Below are positions 8,733-17,019 of a stretch of DNA of 64,000 bases, piece by piece. Each line of letters starts with the position of its first letter. The stretch's first letter is position 1. Made by a program: the position numbers and the translations under genes. The notes below the pieces were generated by a model. It saw only the letters and a list, made by a program, of their open reading frames with translations, did not search any database and was not told the DNA's origin. The DNA is from Metabacillus indicus LMG 22858 (GTDB lineage Bacteria > Bacillota > Bacilli > Bacillales > Bacillaceae): contig NZ_JGVU02000005.1 in assembly GCF_000708755.2 (NCBI RefSeq), positions 186,001-250,000 of the forward strand. Direction: 5' to 3'.

Positions 8733-9920
8733 ATGGAAAAAACCATTTTGATCAAACGAAAATACGCAAATGAAATGAAAAGCGGCAGCCCGCTTATCCC
8801 TAAAGATGCTCTTGTAAATCCCTCCGCTCTGAAAGAAGAAGGGGAATTGATCAGGCTCCTTGATGAGCAGCGTCAATTTATTGGCTTGGGCTATTATGGC
8901 AGGCAGAATAAAGGAGCCGGCTGGATCCTGACTCATAAAGAAGGTGAACCCATTGATCAGGCCTTTTTTGATGAAAAACTAAAAACCGCCCTCTCTTACA
9001 GAAAGCAGCTGTTCGAAAGCACGGATACAACAGCTTTTCGCGTGTTTAACGGTGAGGGTGACGGTATAGGCGGATTAACGATTGATGTCTTTAACGGCTA
9101 TTATTTGCTGACATGGTACAGCAAAGGCATCTATCAGTTCCGGACAGCCATCCTGGATGCCCTGAAAAAGTACGCTGAACCTGCAGGCATCTATCAGAAA
9201 AAAAGATTTGATACAAAGGGCCAAGTGGTGGATGAAGACAGCTATGTGGAAGGGGAACAGCCTGAGTTTCCTCTGATTGTGAAGGAAAATGGCGTTAAGT
9301 TTGCCGTGTATTTGAACGACGGAGCCATGGTGGGTGTCTTTTTGGATCAGAGAGAGGTCAGAAAAGCCATCAGAGACAAGTATGCACAAGGAAGAACAAT
9401 GCTGAACCTCTTTTCTTATACGGGTGCTTTTTCTGTTTATGCAGCACTTGGAGGAGCTGTTAAAACAACAAGCGTAGACCTGGCGAACCGCAGCATGAGC
9501 AAAACAATCGAGCAGTTCAGCATCAATGGCATCGACTATGAAGCACAGGACATCATCGTGGAAGATGTGTTTCACTATTTCAAGTATGCCGTGAAGAAAA
9601 AGCTGAAGTTCGATATGGTGGTTCTTGACCCGCCAAGCTTTGCAAGGTCAAAAAAGGTTACCTTCAGTGCGGCTAAGGACTATAAAGACTTGCTGAAGGA
9701 TGCTGTCGAACTGACCTCAGATAAGGGTGTCATCGTTGCTTCGACAAACTGCAGTACATTTTCTATGAAAAAGTTTAAGGGCTTTATTGATGCTGCCTTT
9801 AAGGAGAGGGGCGAGTCTTACAGGGTACTTGAGGAATATTCTCTTCCTGATGATTTTAAGACGATCAAAGAGTACAAAGAAGGCAATTATTTAAAAGTGG
9901 TGTTTATAGAAAAACGGTGA
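8733..9920 (+). CDS. rlmI: Class I SAM-dependent rRNA methyltransferase, RlmI/YwbD-like
   Basis: 395-residue protein with an N-terminal PUA-like RNA-binding domain and a C-terminal Rossmann methyltransferase. The SAM-binding loop is around residues 223-240 (LNLFSYTGAFSVYAALGG), the catalytic DPPSF motif at about 296 and a late ASTNCS motif at about 335. This is the RlmI family, which makes 5-methylcytosine in 23S rRNA; B. subtilis YwbD is the local counterpart. The target base is inferred from the family only. GGACGGA precedes the ATG. Confidence 0.85.
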   Translation: MEKTILIKRKYANEMKSGSPLIPKDALVNPSALKEEGELIRLLDEQRQFIGLGYYGRQNKGAGWILTHKEGEPIDQAFFDEKLKTALSYRKQLFESTDTTAFRVFNGEGDGIGGLTIDVFNGYYLLTWYSKGIYQFRTAILDALKKYAEPAGIYQKKRFDTKGQVVDEDSYVEGEQPEFPLIVKENGVKFAVYLNDGAMVGVFLDQREVRKAIRDKYAQGRTMLNLFSYTGAFSVYAALGGAVKTTSVDLANRSMSKTIEQFSINGIDYEAQDIIVEDVFHYFKYAVKKKLKFDMVVLDPPSFARSKKVTFSAAKDYKDLLKDAVELTSDKGVIVASTNCSTFSMKKFKGFIDAAFKERGESYRVLEEYSLPDDFKTIKEYKEGNYLKVVFIEKR

Positions 9921-9948
9921 GCCGGTCTTTTTAGACCGGTTTTATTTT
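9921..9948 (+). terminator. Terminator of the RlmI-like gene
   Basis: CCGGTCT/AGACCGG hairpin and T-rich tail directly after the stop codon. Confidence 0.85.
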
Positions 9949-10011
9949 CGCATAAAATAAATGCTCTTACGAAATAGTAATAGAAAATCCGGTACAGGGA
10001 GATTACTGCAC

Positions 10012-11001
10012 ATGGCTCATCACAACATTAACTTAACAGCTCCTGAAATCTCCGCTTTGTGGACCACGTATATGCAGGAAAGTGCATCTTTATGCTTTTT
10101 AAAGCATTTTATGGTCCATATGGAGGACGAGGAGATTGCCCCATTAGTTAAAGAAGCGATGCAGCTTTCAGCATCTAATCTGGAAACGGTAAAACGCTTT
10201 TTAGAGGGTGAAAACTATCCTGTTCCAGACGGTTTTTCAGATGCAGACGTGGATTTGTCTGCCCCTCCCTTATATACAGATCTGTACGCGCTGAGTTATG
10301 TGTACCGTACAAGCCAGCTTACTCTTGTCAGCGTCTCAACACTCATTACGAATGTTGCCAGAACTGATCTGCTTGCGTTTTTTATACAAGTGCAGCAGAA
10401 GGTAACAGGTTTGTATAAAATGTCCGTCGATTTAATGCTTTCTAAGGGGATTTATGACCGCCCTCCGAAAATGACCTATCCAGACAGCGTGCATTATGTT
10501 GAAAACAACTCCTATTTGACCGGCTGGTTTGGTGAAAGAAGACCGCTTAATTCGTATGAACTTGGCGAAGCGTTTTTTATTATCGAGCGCAATTATATCG
10601 GTATTCTGCTGCTTAAGGGCTTCCTTCAATGCATGAAAGACAAAGAAATTAAAAACTACTTAATAAGGGCGAAGAAGTTCGCTGAAAAACAGGTGGATGT
10701 CTTTAATCTTCTGCTGAAGAAAGAAGGCCATTTGGGAACGATTCCAGTATCGCTTGAGGTGACGGATTCAGAGGTATGTCCGTTTTCTGAAAAGCTGATT
10801 ATGTTCATGATTACAGCATCAACAGGCGCTGCCATATCACTGATTGGAAGGAGTTTATCTTTGTCGATGAGAAGGGATGTAGGGGCCCATTATCTGCTGA
10901 TCATGAAAGATATTATGCTCTTTACGGAAGATGGCACACAGCTGATGATTCGGCGCGGGTGGTTTGAACAGCCGCCCCAGTCAGAAATAAAGCCATTGTG
11001 A
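10012..11001 (+). CDS. DUF3231 family protein
   Basis: 329-residue protein built from two similar helical halves, the usual DUF3231 arrangement; each half contains a helix bundle with conserved hydrophobic and Glu/His positions, loosely ferritin/CotF-like. The ATG at 10012 is chosen because AGGGAG lies 9 bases upstream. An in-frame ATG at 9961 lies within the previous gene's terminator region and has no ribosome site. These proteins are common in spore formers; their function is unknown. Confidence 0.8.
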   Translation: MAHHNINLTAPEISALWTTYMQESASLCFLKHFMVHMEDEEIAPLVKEAMQLSASNLETVKRFLEGENYPVPDGFSDADVDLSAPPLYTDLYALSYVYRTSQLTLVSVSTLITNVARTDLLAFFIQVQQKVTGLYKMSVDLMLSKGIYDRPPKMTYPDSVHYVENNSYLTGWFGERRPLNSYELGEAFFIIERNYIGILLLKGFLQCMKDKEIKNYLIRAKKFAEKQVDVFNLLLKKEGHLGTIPVSLEVTDSEVCPFSEKLIMFMITASTGAAISLIGRSLSLSMRRDVGAHYLLIMKDIMLFTEDGTQLMIRRGWFEQPPQSEIKPL

Positions 11002-11034
11002 AAAAGCGGTATTCTTATTGGAATCCGCTTTTTT
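11002..11034. terminator. Bidirectional terminator between the DUF3231 and GNAT genes
   Basis: Imperfect hairpin AAAAGCGG.ATTC / GAAT.CCGCTTTT with A and T runs on both sides. The stop codon of the leftward acetyltransferase gene falls inside the hairpin loop. Confidence 0.8.
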
Positions 11035-11575
11035 GCCATTCTTCTTTCAGGATGGAATGCATGATCACGTCATAGGGTTTATCGTCCTGGATAATATAAT
11101 CTCTCAGTCTTCCTTCCTCTTTAAACCCAAGCTTTTGAAGAACGCTTCTGGAAGGGGTATTTTCAATCATGACTACAGCCCCAACGCGAATCAGTCCCAT
11201 TTTTTCAAAGCCAAAGGACAAAATAGCCTTTATAGCCTCTATGCTGTAGCCCATTCTCCAGTAATCACGTGAGATCTCGTAGCCTATTTCAGCGCGCTTG
11301 TATTTTGGGGACAGGGAATGATACCCGCATGTGCCTATCAATGTGCCGGAGTCTTTTAACTCAATTCCCCAGCGTATGAGCCTGTTTGACTGGTAGCCAA
11401 GCTTGAAGCTGTGTATCAGGGCCTCTGCTTCCTCTTTTGTTTTAAAGACATTCATCCCGTAATACCTTGTTACTTCCTCTTTTGAAAAGGTTTGATAGAT
11501 TTGTTCAGCGTCAGATTGATCGATGCTTCTCAGTCTGAGCCGGTCCGTTTCAATCAATGGAAATGTTGACGGCAT
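11015..11575 (-). CDS. GNAT family N-acetyltransferase (RimJ/RimL type)
   Basis: 186-residue acetyltransferase beginning LIETDRLRLRSI, with the acetyl-CoA-binding region YWRMGYSIEAIKAIL and the late strand-helix NTPSRSVLQKLGFKEEG. These are marks of the RimJ/RimL-like branch that acetylates protein N-termini or small amines. The substrate cannot be told. AAAGGAGAG precedes the ATG. It is divergent from the ParM locus and could share the upstream repeat region. Confidence 0.88.
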   Translation of the reverse strand: MPSTFPLIETDRLRLRSIDQSDAEQIYQTFSKEEVTRYYGMNVFKTKEEAEALIHSFKLGYQSNRLIRWGIELKDSGTLIGTCGYHSLSPKYKRAEIGYEISRDYWRMGYSIEAIKAILSFGFEKMGLIRVGAVVMIENTPSRSVLQKLGFKEEGRLRDYIIQDDKPYDVIMHSILKEEWQKSGFQ

Positions 11576-11718
11576 ATTCGCTCTCCTTTTTCTTCTTGAA
11601 TCTGTTTATTTCGACAGCAACCTGGTAAAATCCTGTTTTTTTGGCAGCATGTTTCGCTGAAATCCGACTGTGTGCGCACCCGTTTATTTGAACAGTTTTT
11701 CAGCACCCATTCTTTAGT

Positions 11719-11905
11719 GTTTACATGTATACACTATTCGTTTACTTGTAAACAAAATGTAATCTATTGTATACAAATAATGTTTACAAGTGTACAAATG
11801 CGTACGCATGTTGATGTATAGGGATGTTTACAAATTGTGGTGGTTGTATACGAATTTGTATACGTTTGTAGACAGATTTGTTTACATGTATACATTTTTG
11901 TAATC
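11719..11905. repeat. Iteron array, candidate centromere (parC-like) of the ParM locus
   Basis: About 187 bp packed with hexamers of the GTWTAC type or one base away: starts at 11719, 11727, 11740, 11748, 11759, 11769, 11782, 11790, 11816, 11826, 11846, 11858, 11868, 11880, 11888 and 11900. Many occur as pairs 8 bases apart (e.g. GTTTAC-AT-GTATAC), and several pairs recur about 20-22 bases apart, two helical turns. An iterated site directly before a parM-type promoter is the arrangement of parC/alfC/alp7C plasmid centromeres, where ParR-type proteins bind. The binding role is inferred. Confidence 0.75.
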
Positions 11906-11917
11906 GCCCTTCTTCTA

Positions 11918-11946
11918 TTGACGAATCTAGTAAACTTTAATACTCT
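11918..11946 (+). promoter_or_regulatory. Candidate sigma-A promoter of the parM operon
   Basis: TTGACG, then exactly 17 bases, then TACTCT, about 40 bases before the gene. It abuts the iteron array, so a protein bound to the array would be placed to repress it. Confidence 0.5.
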
Positions 11947-11988
11947 TTAAGTGATTGGATTTTTATACTAATTCATGAAAGGAAAGGA

Positions 11989-13179
11989 ATGACTGATATG
12001 ACGAAATCTAGAATTGCAGCAATTGATGTCGGCAATGATGCCGTAAAAGCAATCTTTGGAAAATACGAATCTCAACTATACATACCAAACGTGATCGCAA
12101 GGGATATTGAAGACCGCCCTGTTATTGGAATTGAAGAACTGGACAGCAAAGACCCGCTGGACGGCATTCATATTAGAGTGCACTCCCCTGCCCTGAAAGA
12201 TAACAATGCGATTTACCGCGTGGGTTCTCTTGCGACAAAAAGCGACAATGCTTCTGAGCTTGATCCAGGAAGCAGCAAATCAGAAGAAGACCAGACTCTT
12301 GTTATGCTCTTTGCTTCTATTGCTCTTGATGCCGTGAAACCTGAAAATGAAAAAGTGTTCCGCAGAAACAATAAAGTGATTGATGCCAACTACACGCTGG
12401 GAACCGGCCTTCCGCTTAGAGAAGCAAAAGAAGGAAAAGATGTGGGCTACCGTTCAAAGCTTCTTGGAAATGTGCATCAGGTTGAATTTTTAATCACACC
12501 TAAATATCAGGGCTTAAAAGTCAACATCAAGTTTGATGAAGTGAAAGTTTATCCTGAAGGATTTGCTGCCTACATTAACCTGGTGATGGATAAAGATCTA
12601 AACATCATTAATAAAGACCTGATCGACAAGCGCATCATCATTCAGGATATCGGCGGATTATCAACAGATATCGCTGTTATTAAAAACCGCAACGTGGATG
12701 ACGACAAAGCACAGGGCTTTAATCTTGGTGTTGTTGAATCTCTTGAAGCGATCCGTGAGGAAATCCGCACTAAGCACGGTGTAGAGCTAGACAGCCGCCG
12801 TGATGTAGTCGAGATTATTACGAAAAAACAGGACCGCAACCACATTTATGTAAGAGGAAGCCGCACAAGCGTCCATGACATCACAGACCGCATCCTTCTT
12901 GACCTTGCCAAAAAGCAGTACCGTCACTTGCGCAATGTATGGCAAAAGAACTCTCAGACTGAGATCTGCTACTTTGTCGGCGGAGGAGCTGTTGTGCTGA
13001 AAGATTACCTTAAAACGCTGAACAACAATCTTGACGGCTACAATATCGACTTCTTTGAAGATGAAAATGAAAGCATCTGGATGATGGCAAATGCTTATTA
13101 CAAGCTGATTTTTGATTTTTACCGCAAGGAAAACAAAGATAAAAGCAGTGAAGATAAAAAAGCAGCTACTGCCAAATAA
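11989..13179 (+). CDS. parM: Actin-like ATPase, ParM/StbA family
   Basis: 396-residue actin-fold ATPase. The phosphate 1 loop is AAIDVGNDAVKA near the N-terminus, the phosphate 2 loop is IQDIGGLSTDIAVI near residue 220, and the adenosine motif is FVGGGAVVL near 340. ParM-type filaments push sister plasmids apart in low-copy plasmid segregation. MreB-specific features are absent. AAAGGAAAGGA supports either ATG 11989 or ATG 11998. It is followed after 13 bases by a ParR-like gene and preceded by an iterated site, completing a partition-type cassette. All other genes for tens of kilobases are chromosomal housekeeping genes. A role in segregation or positioning of chromosomal DNA is an inference. 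Confidence 0.9.
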   Translation: MTDMTKSRIAAIDVGNDAVKAIFGKYESQLYIPNVIARDIEDRPVIGIEELDSKDPLDGIHIRVHSPALKDNNAIYRVGSLATKSDNASELDPGSSKSEEDQTLVMLFASIALDAVKPENEKVFRRNNKVIDANYTLGTGLPLREAKEGKDVGYRSKLLGNVHQVEFLITPKYQGLKVNIKFDEVKVYPEGFAAYINLVMDKDLNIINKDLIDKRIIIQDIGGLSTDIAVIKNRNVDDDKAQGFNLGVVESLEAIREEIRTKHGVELDSRRDVVEIITKKQDRNHIYVRGSRTSVHDITDRILLDLAKKQYRHLRNVWQKNSQTEICYFVGGGAVVLKDYLKTLNNNLDGYNIDFFEDENESIWMMANAYYKLIFDFYRKENKDKSSEDKKAATAK

Positions 13180-13192
13180 ATAGGGTGGTCAT

Positions 13193-13753
13193 ATGAATAA
13201 GGGCGGTTCATCAGGTATTCAGAGGGGACAGGCAATCACATTCCGTATCCCCTCAGATACCCCTGAGCATATTATCAAACAGCTGCAGAAGCTGAAAGAG
13301 ACAGAAAAAAGGAATTTCTCAAGCAAGATTGCGGAATTCGTCACACAGGGCGTCAGTGATTCTTTTGTCAAAGACAAAGAAAGCATCACCATCCCCATTC
13401 CGCAAAAGCTCAGCAAAGCTCAAAGAGACTGGATAAAGCATGAACATTCTGAAGCGCTGCTTGGAAGCATTGTTTATCAGATCCTTGCAGATCCGGTAAG
13501 AGCCGCTTCCCTGCTTGCCTCCTTTACGAGCAAATCGCTGGATATTGACGAGGCGCTCTATTTGCAGGAAGTACCGAGTGCTCGTCTGGACTCAGATCCA
13601 GAACATGAAGAAGACTTTGATGCAAATCAGGGCCTCGATGATTTTGACTGGGAAAAAGCCCTTCAGGAAACAGCAGCCTCCTCTGAGAAAGAAGAGAAAG
13701 AGGAAACGGCAGACGATCTGATTGGCGGGTTTTTGGAAAAAATGAACAAATAA
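13193..13753 (+). CDS. ParR-like ribbon-helix-helix partner of ParM
   Basis: 186 residues. Residues about 13-55 read as strand-helix-helix (AITFRIPSD, then PEHIIKQLQKLKET, then FSSKIAEFVTQGV), the ribbon-helix-helix layout of ParR/Alp7R DNA-binding adaptors. The C-terminal 70 residues are very acidic and end in an amphipathic segment (DDLIGGFLEKM), resembling the ParM-binding tails of adaptors. GGGTGG precedes the ATG, 13 bases after parM, so the genes form one operon. Sequence similarity to named ParR proteins is not obvious by eye; the call rests on fold pattern and position. Confidence 0.65.
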   Translation: MNKGGSSGIQRGQAITFRIPSDTPEHIIKQLQKLKETEKRNFSSKIAEFVTQGVSDSFVKDKESITIPIPQKLSKAQRDWIKHEHSEALLGSIVYQILADPVRAASLLASFTSKSLDIDEALYLQEVPSARLDSDPEHEEDFDANQGLDDFDWEKALQETAASSEKEEKEETADDLIGGFLEKMNK

Positions 13754-13784
13754 AAAAGCTAACCTTCAGAGGTTAGCTTTTTTA
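13754..13784 (+). terminator. Terminator of the parM operon
   Basis: Perfect 11-bp arms AAAGCTAACCT/AGGTTAGCTTT with a 4-base loop and T run, immediately after the stop codon. Confidence 0.9.
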
Positions 13785-13878
13785 GCATGAGAAAGAGCAT
13801 TTATTTCATTGAGGAGTGCTGTTTATGAGTGAGGGATGATGAAAGTTCAATGAAAACATGCCGCTGCAGCAATGGAAA

Positions 13879-14076
13879 TTATTGAGCATCAATTGACTTG
13901 ACTCTTCCAACTTGTCCATCCTGAAGTCTTACCTTAATGCCGTGAGGGTGAAAGGGGGAATTTGTCAAAATGTCTTTTACGATACCAGGCGTAAGCTTGC
14001 CGCTTCGCTGGTCCTGCTTTAAGACAATTTGAACGGACATGCCGGGCTTAACGTGTTCCCTGTTCTGGCCGTTCAT
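13879..14076 (-). CDS. ywbE: YwbE family protein (DUF2196)
   Basis: 65-residue protein reading MNGQNREHVKPGMSV and then KDILTNSPFHPHGIKVRL, the conserved core of YwbE. Its function is unknown; the fold looks like a small beta-barrel. It has no ribosome site of its own: the ATG overlaps the stop of the small gene upstream (TGATG), so translation is probably by reinitiation. In B. subtilis ywbD and ywbE lie in the same neighbourhood. Confidence 0.9.
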   Translation of the reverse strand: MNGQNREHVKPGMSVQIVLKQDQRSGKLTPGIVKDILTNSPFHPHGIKVRLQDGQVGRVKSIDAQ

Positions 14077-14246
14077 CAGACGCCCATTCTTCTGCGCTGA
14101 TTATTTGTTTTCTTTGACACCTGGCTTTTCATGCTCTTGGTCTGGTTTGAACCTTTAGCGCCAGCCTGGCCGTTTGCCTGTGCCTGCTTCTTGCTTTCAA
14201 GCTTTTGTTTGATCGCCTCTTGAAGGGTCATTTTTTTCTCGGACAT
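14076..14246 (-). CDS. 56-residue basic protein translationally coupled to ywbE
   Basis: Starts at an ATG with a near-perfect ribosome site (AAGGAGGATG, 7 bases away) and ends with a TGA overlapping the ywbE ATG. The product begins MSEKKMTLQEAIKQKLESKK and is rich in Lys, Gln, Asn and Ser, with an Arg-rich end (QRRRMGV). It looks disordered and basic after a short N-terminal helix. I do not recognise the family. The strong ribosome site and coupling to a conserved gene argue that it is real. Confidence 0.75.
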   Translation of the reverse strand: MSEKKMTLQEAIKQKLESKKQAQANGQAGAKGSNQTKSMKSQVSKKTNNQRRRMGV

Positions 14247-14397
14247 GGGACATCCTCCTTTTTAATCATTCATTCATATTATACTACCTTTTCACAGAGA
14301 ACAATAGAACTCTCTCTTGGGGACGCTTCTTTCTCTCGTGCATGCAGCGTTCTGCTGTATACTGGTCATATAATCAATCAATTAGGAGGATTTTCCG

Positions 14398-15708
14398 ATG
14401 ATTGCTAAAATACCTGGAACCCAGCTGCAGAACTACCTCAAATTTCGCAAAGATCCCCTTGAATTTTTATACAGGACACATACTCTCGGAGAAATTGTCG
14501 CCATTAACCCCAAGTCAAAAAATACATCCTATATCATTCATTCAAGAGAAGCTGTCAAACAGATCCTGACGTTAAAAGAGGAGGCTTTTGTAAAAGGCTC
14601 TTCTTCAAAAACGCTGGGAAAAACGCTTGGAAACGGTGTTTTGACGAGTGAAGGAGAAGTGCACAAGCGTCAGCGAAAGCTCATGCAGCCGTCTTTTCAT
14701 AAACGGAAAGTCGCTGAATATGCAGATACAGCCGTTTCCATGACGGAAGAACTGCTTTCTTCTTACAGGGATGGTGAAACAAGATCCATTCATGAGGACA
14801 TGATGAATCTGACTCTTCGGATTATCGTTCAGACCATGTTTGGAGAAAGGCTCAGTAACGAGACAAATCCTGTGGCATCAGCGGTAAGCGATATCATTGA
14901 GAAAACGGCCCAATCTCTTCTTACACCTTTTTCCCCGCCCGATTTTCTTCCCACTGCGCAAAACCGAAAATATAAACGCGGTGTAAAAACCCTTGATGAA
15001 CTCGCGGACCTGCTTATTGAAAAGGGCGCGAAAAATCAGGGCAGCGGCCATTTGCTGAGCCTCCTCTTTCAGGCAGCGGATGAAAAGGGAGAGCCGCTGA
15101 CAAGAACAGAGCTGAGAGACCAAATTGTCACGATCTTAATAGCCGGCCATGAAACGACCGCAAACGTGCTGACGTGGATTTTTGCTGTCCTGGCCAAGCA
15201 TCCGCAAGTGGAAGAAAAGATGCTGGCAGAAATAAAGGATGCGGGACAGCTGACTTTTGAATCAATGAAGGCCCTTCCCTACACGCAGCAGGTCGTGCAG
15301 GAAACGCTCAGGCTCTATCCTGCGGCTTGGATTATCCTGCGTGAAGCAAAAACGGATGTTGAAATTGCAGGAAACCATTTTCAAAAAGGATCAATCTTTC
15401 TCATCAGTCCGTATGTAATGCACCGGAATCCGGCGTTATTCAGGGACCCTGAAACATTTAATCCAGGCAGATTTTCAAAAGACAGCGGAGAAGAAATTCC
15501 CCTGTACGGCTTTTTTCCATTTGGAGGAGGATCAAGGGGGTGCATCGGCAGCCAGTTCGCCATGATGGAGGCTGTCTTAATCTCTGCCACTGTTTTAAGG
15601 AAATACAAGCTTAAGCTCACTTCTCCGGACGAAGAGCTTCAGCCTGAACCGCTTGTTTCATTGCGTGTAAAGAACGGGCTGAAAATGAAAGCTGTGAAAA
15701 GATCCTGA
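14398..15708 (+). CDS. Cytochrome P450
   Basis: 436-residue soluble P450 with all landmarks: I-helix oxygen-binding AGHETTANV (about residue 248), K-helix ExxR in ETLRLYP (about 301), and the heme-ligand loop FPFGGGSRGCIG with the cysteine at about residue 382. No fused reductase domain, so it needs separate redox partners. AGGAGG precedes the ATG. The substrate is unknown; similar bacterial P450s act on fatty acids, terpenoids or xenobiotics. Divergent from the ywbE pair and alone on its transcript. Confidence 0.93.
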   Translation: MIAKIPGTQLQNYLKFRKDPLEFLYRTHTLGEIVAINPKSKNTSYIIHSREAVKQILTLKEEAFVKGSSSKTLGKTLGNGVLTSEGEVHKRQRKLMQPSFHKRKVAEYADTAVSMTEELLSSYRDGETRSIHEDMMNLTLRIIVQTMFGERLSNETNPVASAVSDIIEKTAQSLLTPFSPPDFLPTAQNRKYKRGVKTLDELADLLIEKGAKNQGSGHLLSLLFQAADEKGEPLTRTELRDQIVTILIAGHETTANVLTWIFAVLAKHPQVEEKMLAEIKDAGQLTFESMKALPYTQQVVQETLRLYPAAWIILREAKTDVEIAGNHFQKGSIFLISPYVMHRNPALFRDPETFNPGRFSKDSGEEIPLYGFFPFGGGSRGCIGSQFAMMEAVLISATVLRKYKLKLTSPDEELQPEPLVSLRVKNGLKMKAVKRS

Positions 15709-15805
15709 TATTTTCTGGGAAATAGCTGCTGTTTTATTTACCAGTCCGGAAGTGTACAATAAGAATCTAAGAAAAGACGGAGAATAGAGAGGAAACTAAA
15801 TTAGA

Positions 15806-17017
15806 ATGACGTTTTCAGAATTAGGAATCTCAGAAAAAACAGCTGCCGCCCTTAAACGCCAGGGAATTTCAGCACCTACACCTATACAGGAGAAGACAAT
15901 TCCTGCTGCACTCGAAGGATTGGATCTTATTGCAAAAGCACAAACAGGAACGGGAAAAACCCTTGCATTCGTCCTTCCAATTCTTGAAAAAATAGAGGTG
16001 GAGCGGAATGAACTGCAGGCACTCATTCTTGCCCCGACAAGAGAGCTTGCCATTCAAATAACGGCGGAAATTAAGAAGCTGACAGACAGACTTGGAGGAT
16101 TCGGAATCCTCGCCGTTTACGGAGGACAGGATGTTGAGAGGCAGATAAAAAAGCTTGGCCGCGGCATTCATATTGCAGTTGCAACGCCTGGCAGAATTCT
16201 CGACCACATCCGCAGAGAGACCATCGATCTGTCCGGCGTTTCCATGCTTGTCATTGATGAAGCGGATCAAATGCTGCTCGCAGGCTTCCATAAAGATATC
16301 GAAGACATCGTATCCCAAACCTTCCAGTCCCGCCAGACGATGCTTTTCTCAGCCACGATCACGCCAAAAGTGAAAGAACTTTCCAGACAATACATGTCGA
16401 ACCCGAAAGAAATCACGGTGCAGGAAAAGAAGGTTACGGTCGAAAAAATCAATCAGCTTGTGATTGAAACGAATGACAGAGCCAAACAGGCAGCCCTGTT
16501 CCGCTTTCTTGACGAGCAGCAGCCCTTCCTTGCCATTATTTTCTGCCGGACAAAGATAAGGGCCGACAGACTGATTGATGCGATGAAAGCCCGGAAATAT
16601 GAAGCAGAAGAGCTTCACGGAGATCTTTCTCAGGCGAAAAGAGAAAAAGTCATGAAGCTTTTCAGAGAAGCTAAAATTCAATATCTGGTCGCAACAGATG
16701 TTGCCGCACGCGGAATTGACGTAGAAGGAATCACTCACGTCTACAACTATGATATGCCCCAGGATGCAGAAACCTATATCCACCGCATCGGCAGAACAGG
16801 ACGTGCCGGAGAAGACGGCATGGCGATTACATTCGCCGCTCCAAAAGATATGGACGACCTGAATACGGTTGAAAAGGGCATTGGCATGAAGCTGCCAAGG
16901 CAAGTGATTGACATTCCTTCCTCTGAATACACCTCACAGCCGAAAAACAAAGATCAGGTGTATCGTCCTGAAAAAGAAAAAAGAGAACAGCCGCGCCGTT
17001 TTAAAACGAGGAGATAA
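15806..17017 (+). CDS. DEAD-box ATP-dependent RNA helicase
   Basis: 403 residues with the complete motif set: Q motif (PTPIQEKT), motif I AQTGTGKT, Ia PTRELA, II DEAD at about residue 151, III SAT at about 182, and [12 protein letters not shown] at about 325. The C-terminal tail is short and Lys/Arg-rich, without the long RNA-binding domain of CshA or DbpA/YxiN. It is likely to act in cold-related RNA or ribosome remodelling, but the exact paralogue is not clear. The ribosome site is weak (AGAGAGG about 14 bases off). It forms an operon with the kinase-like gene 2 bases downstream. Confidence 0.9.
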   Translation: MTFSELGISEKTAAALKRQGISAPTPIQEKTIPAALEGLDLIAKAQTGTGKTLAFVLPILEKIEVERNELQALILAPTRELAIQITAEIKKLTDRLGGFGILAVYGGQDVERQIKKLGRGIHIAVATPGRILDHIRRETIDLSGVSMLVIDEADQMLLAGFHKDIEDIVSQTFQSRQTMLFSATITPKVKELSRQYMSNPKEITVQEKKVTVEKINQLVIETNDRAKQAALFRFLDEQQPFLAIIFCRTKIRADRLIDAMKARKYEAEELHGDLSQAKREKVMKLFREAKIQYLVATDVAARGIDVEGITHVYNYDMPQDAETYIHRIGRTGRAGEDGMAITFAAPKDMDDLNTVEKGIGMKLPRQVIDIPSSEYTSQPKNKDQVYRPEKEKREQPRRFKTRR

Positions 17018-17019
17018 CG

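Noticed and set aside
11989-13179. MreB-type cytoskeletal gene
   Set aside because: The phosphate loops and overall sequence fit ParM/StbA; the neighbours are an iteron array and an RHH gene, not mreC/mreD.
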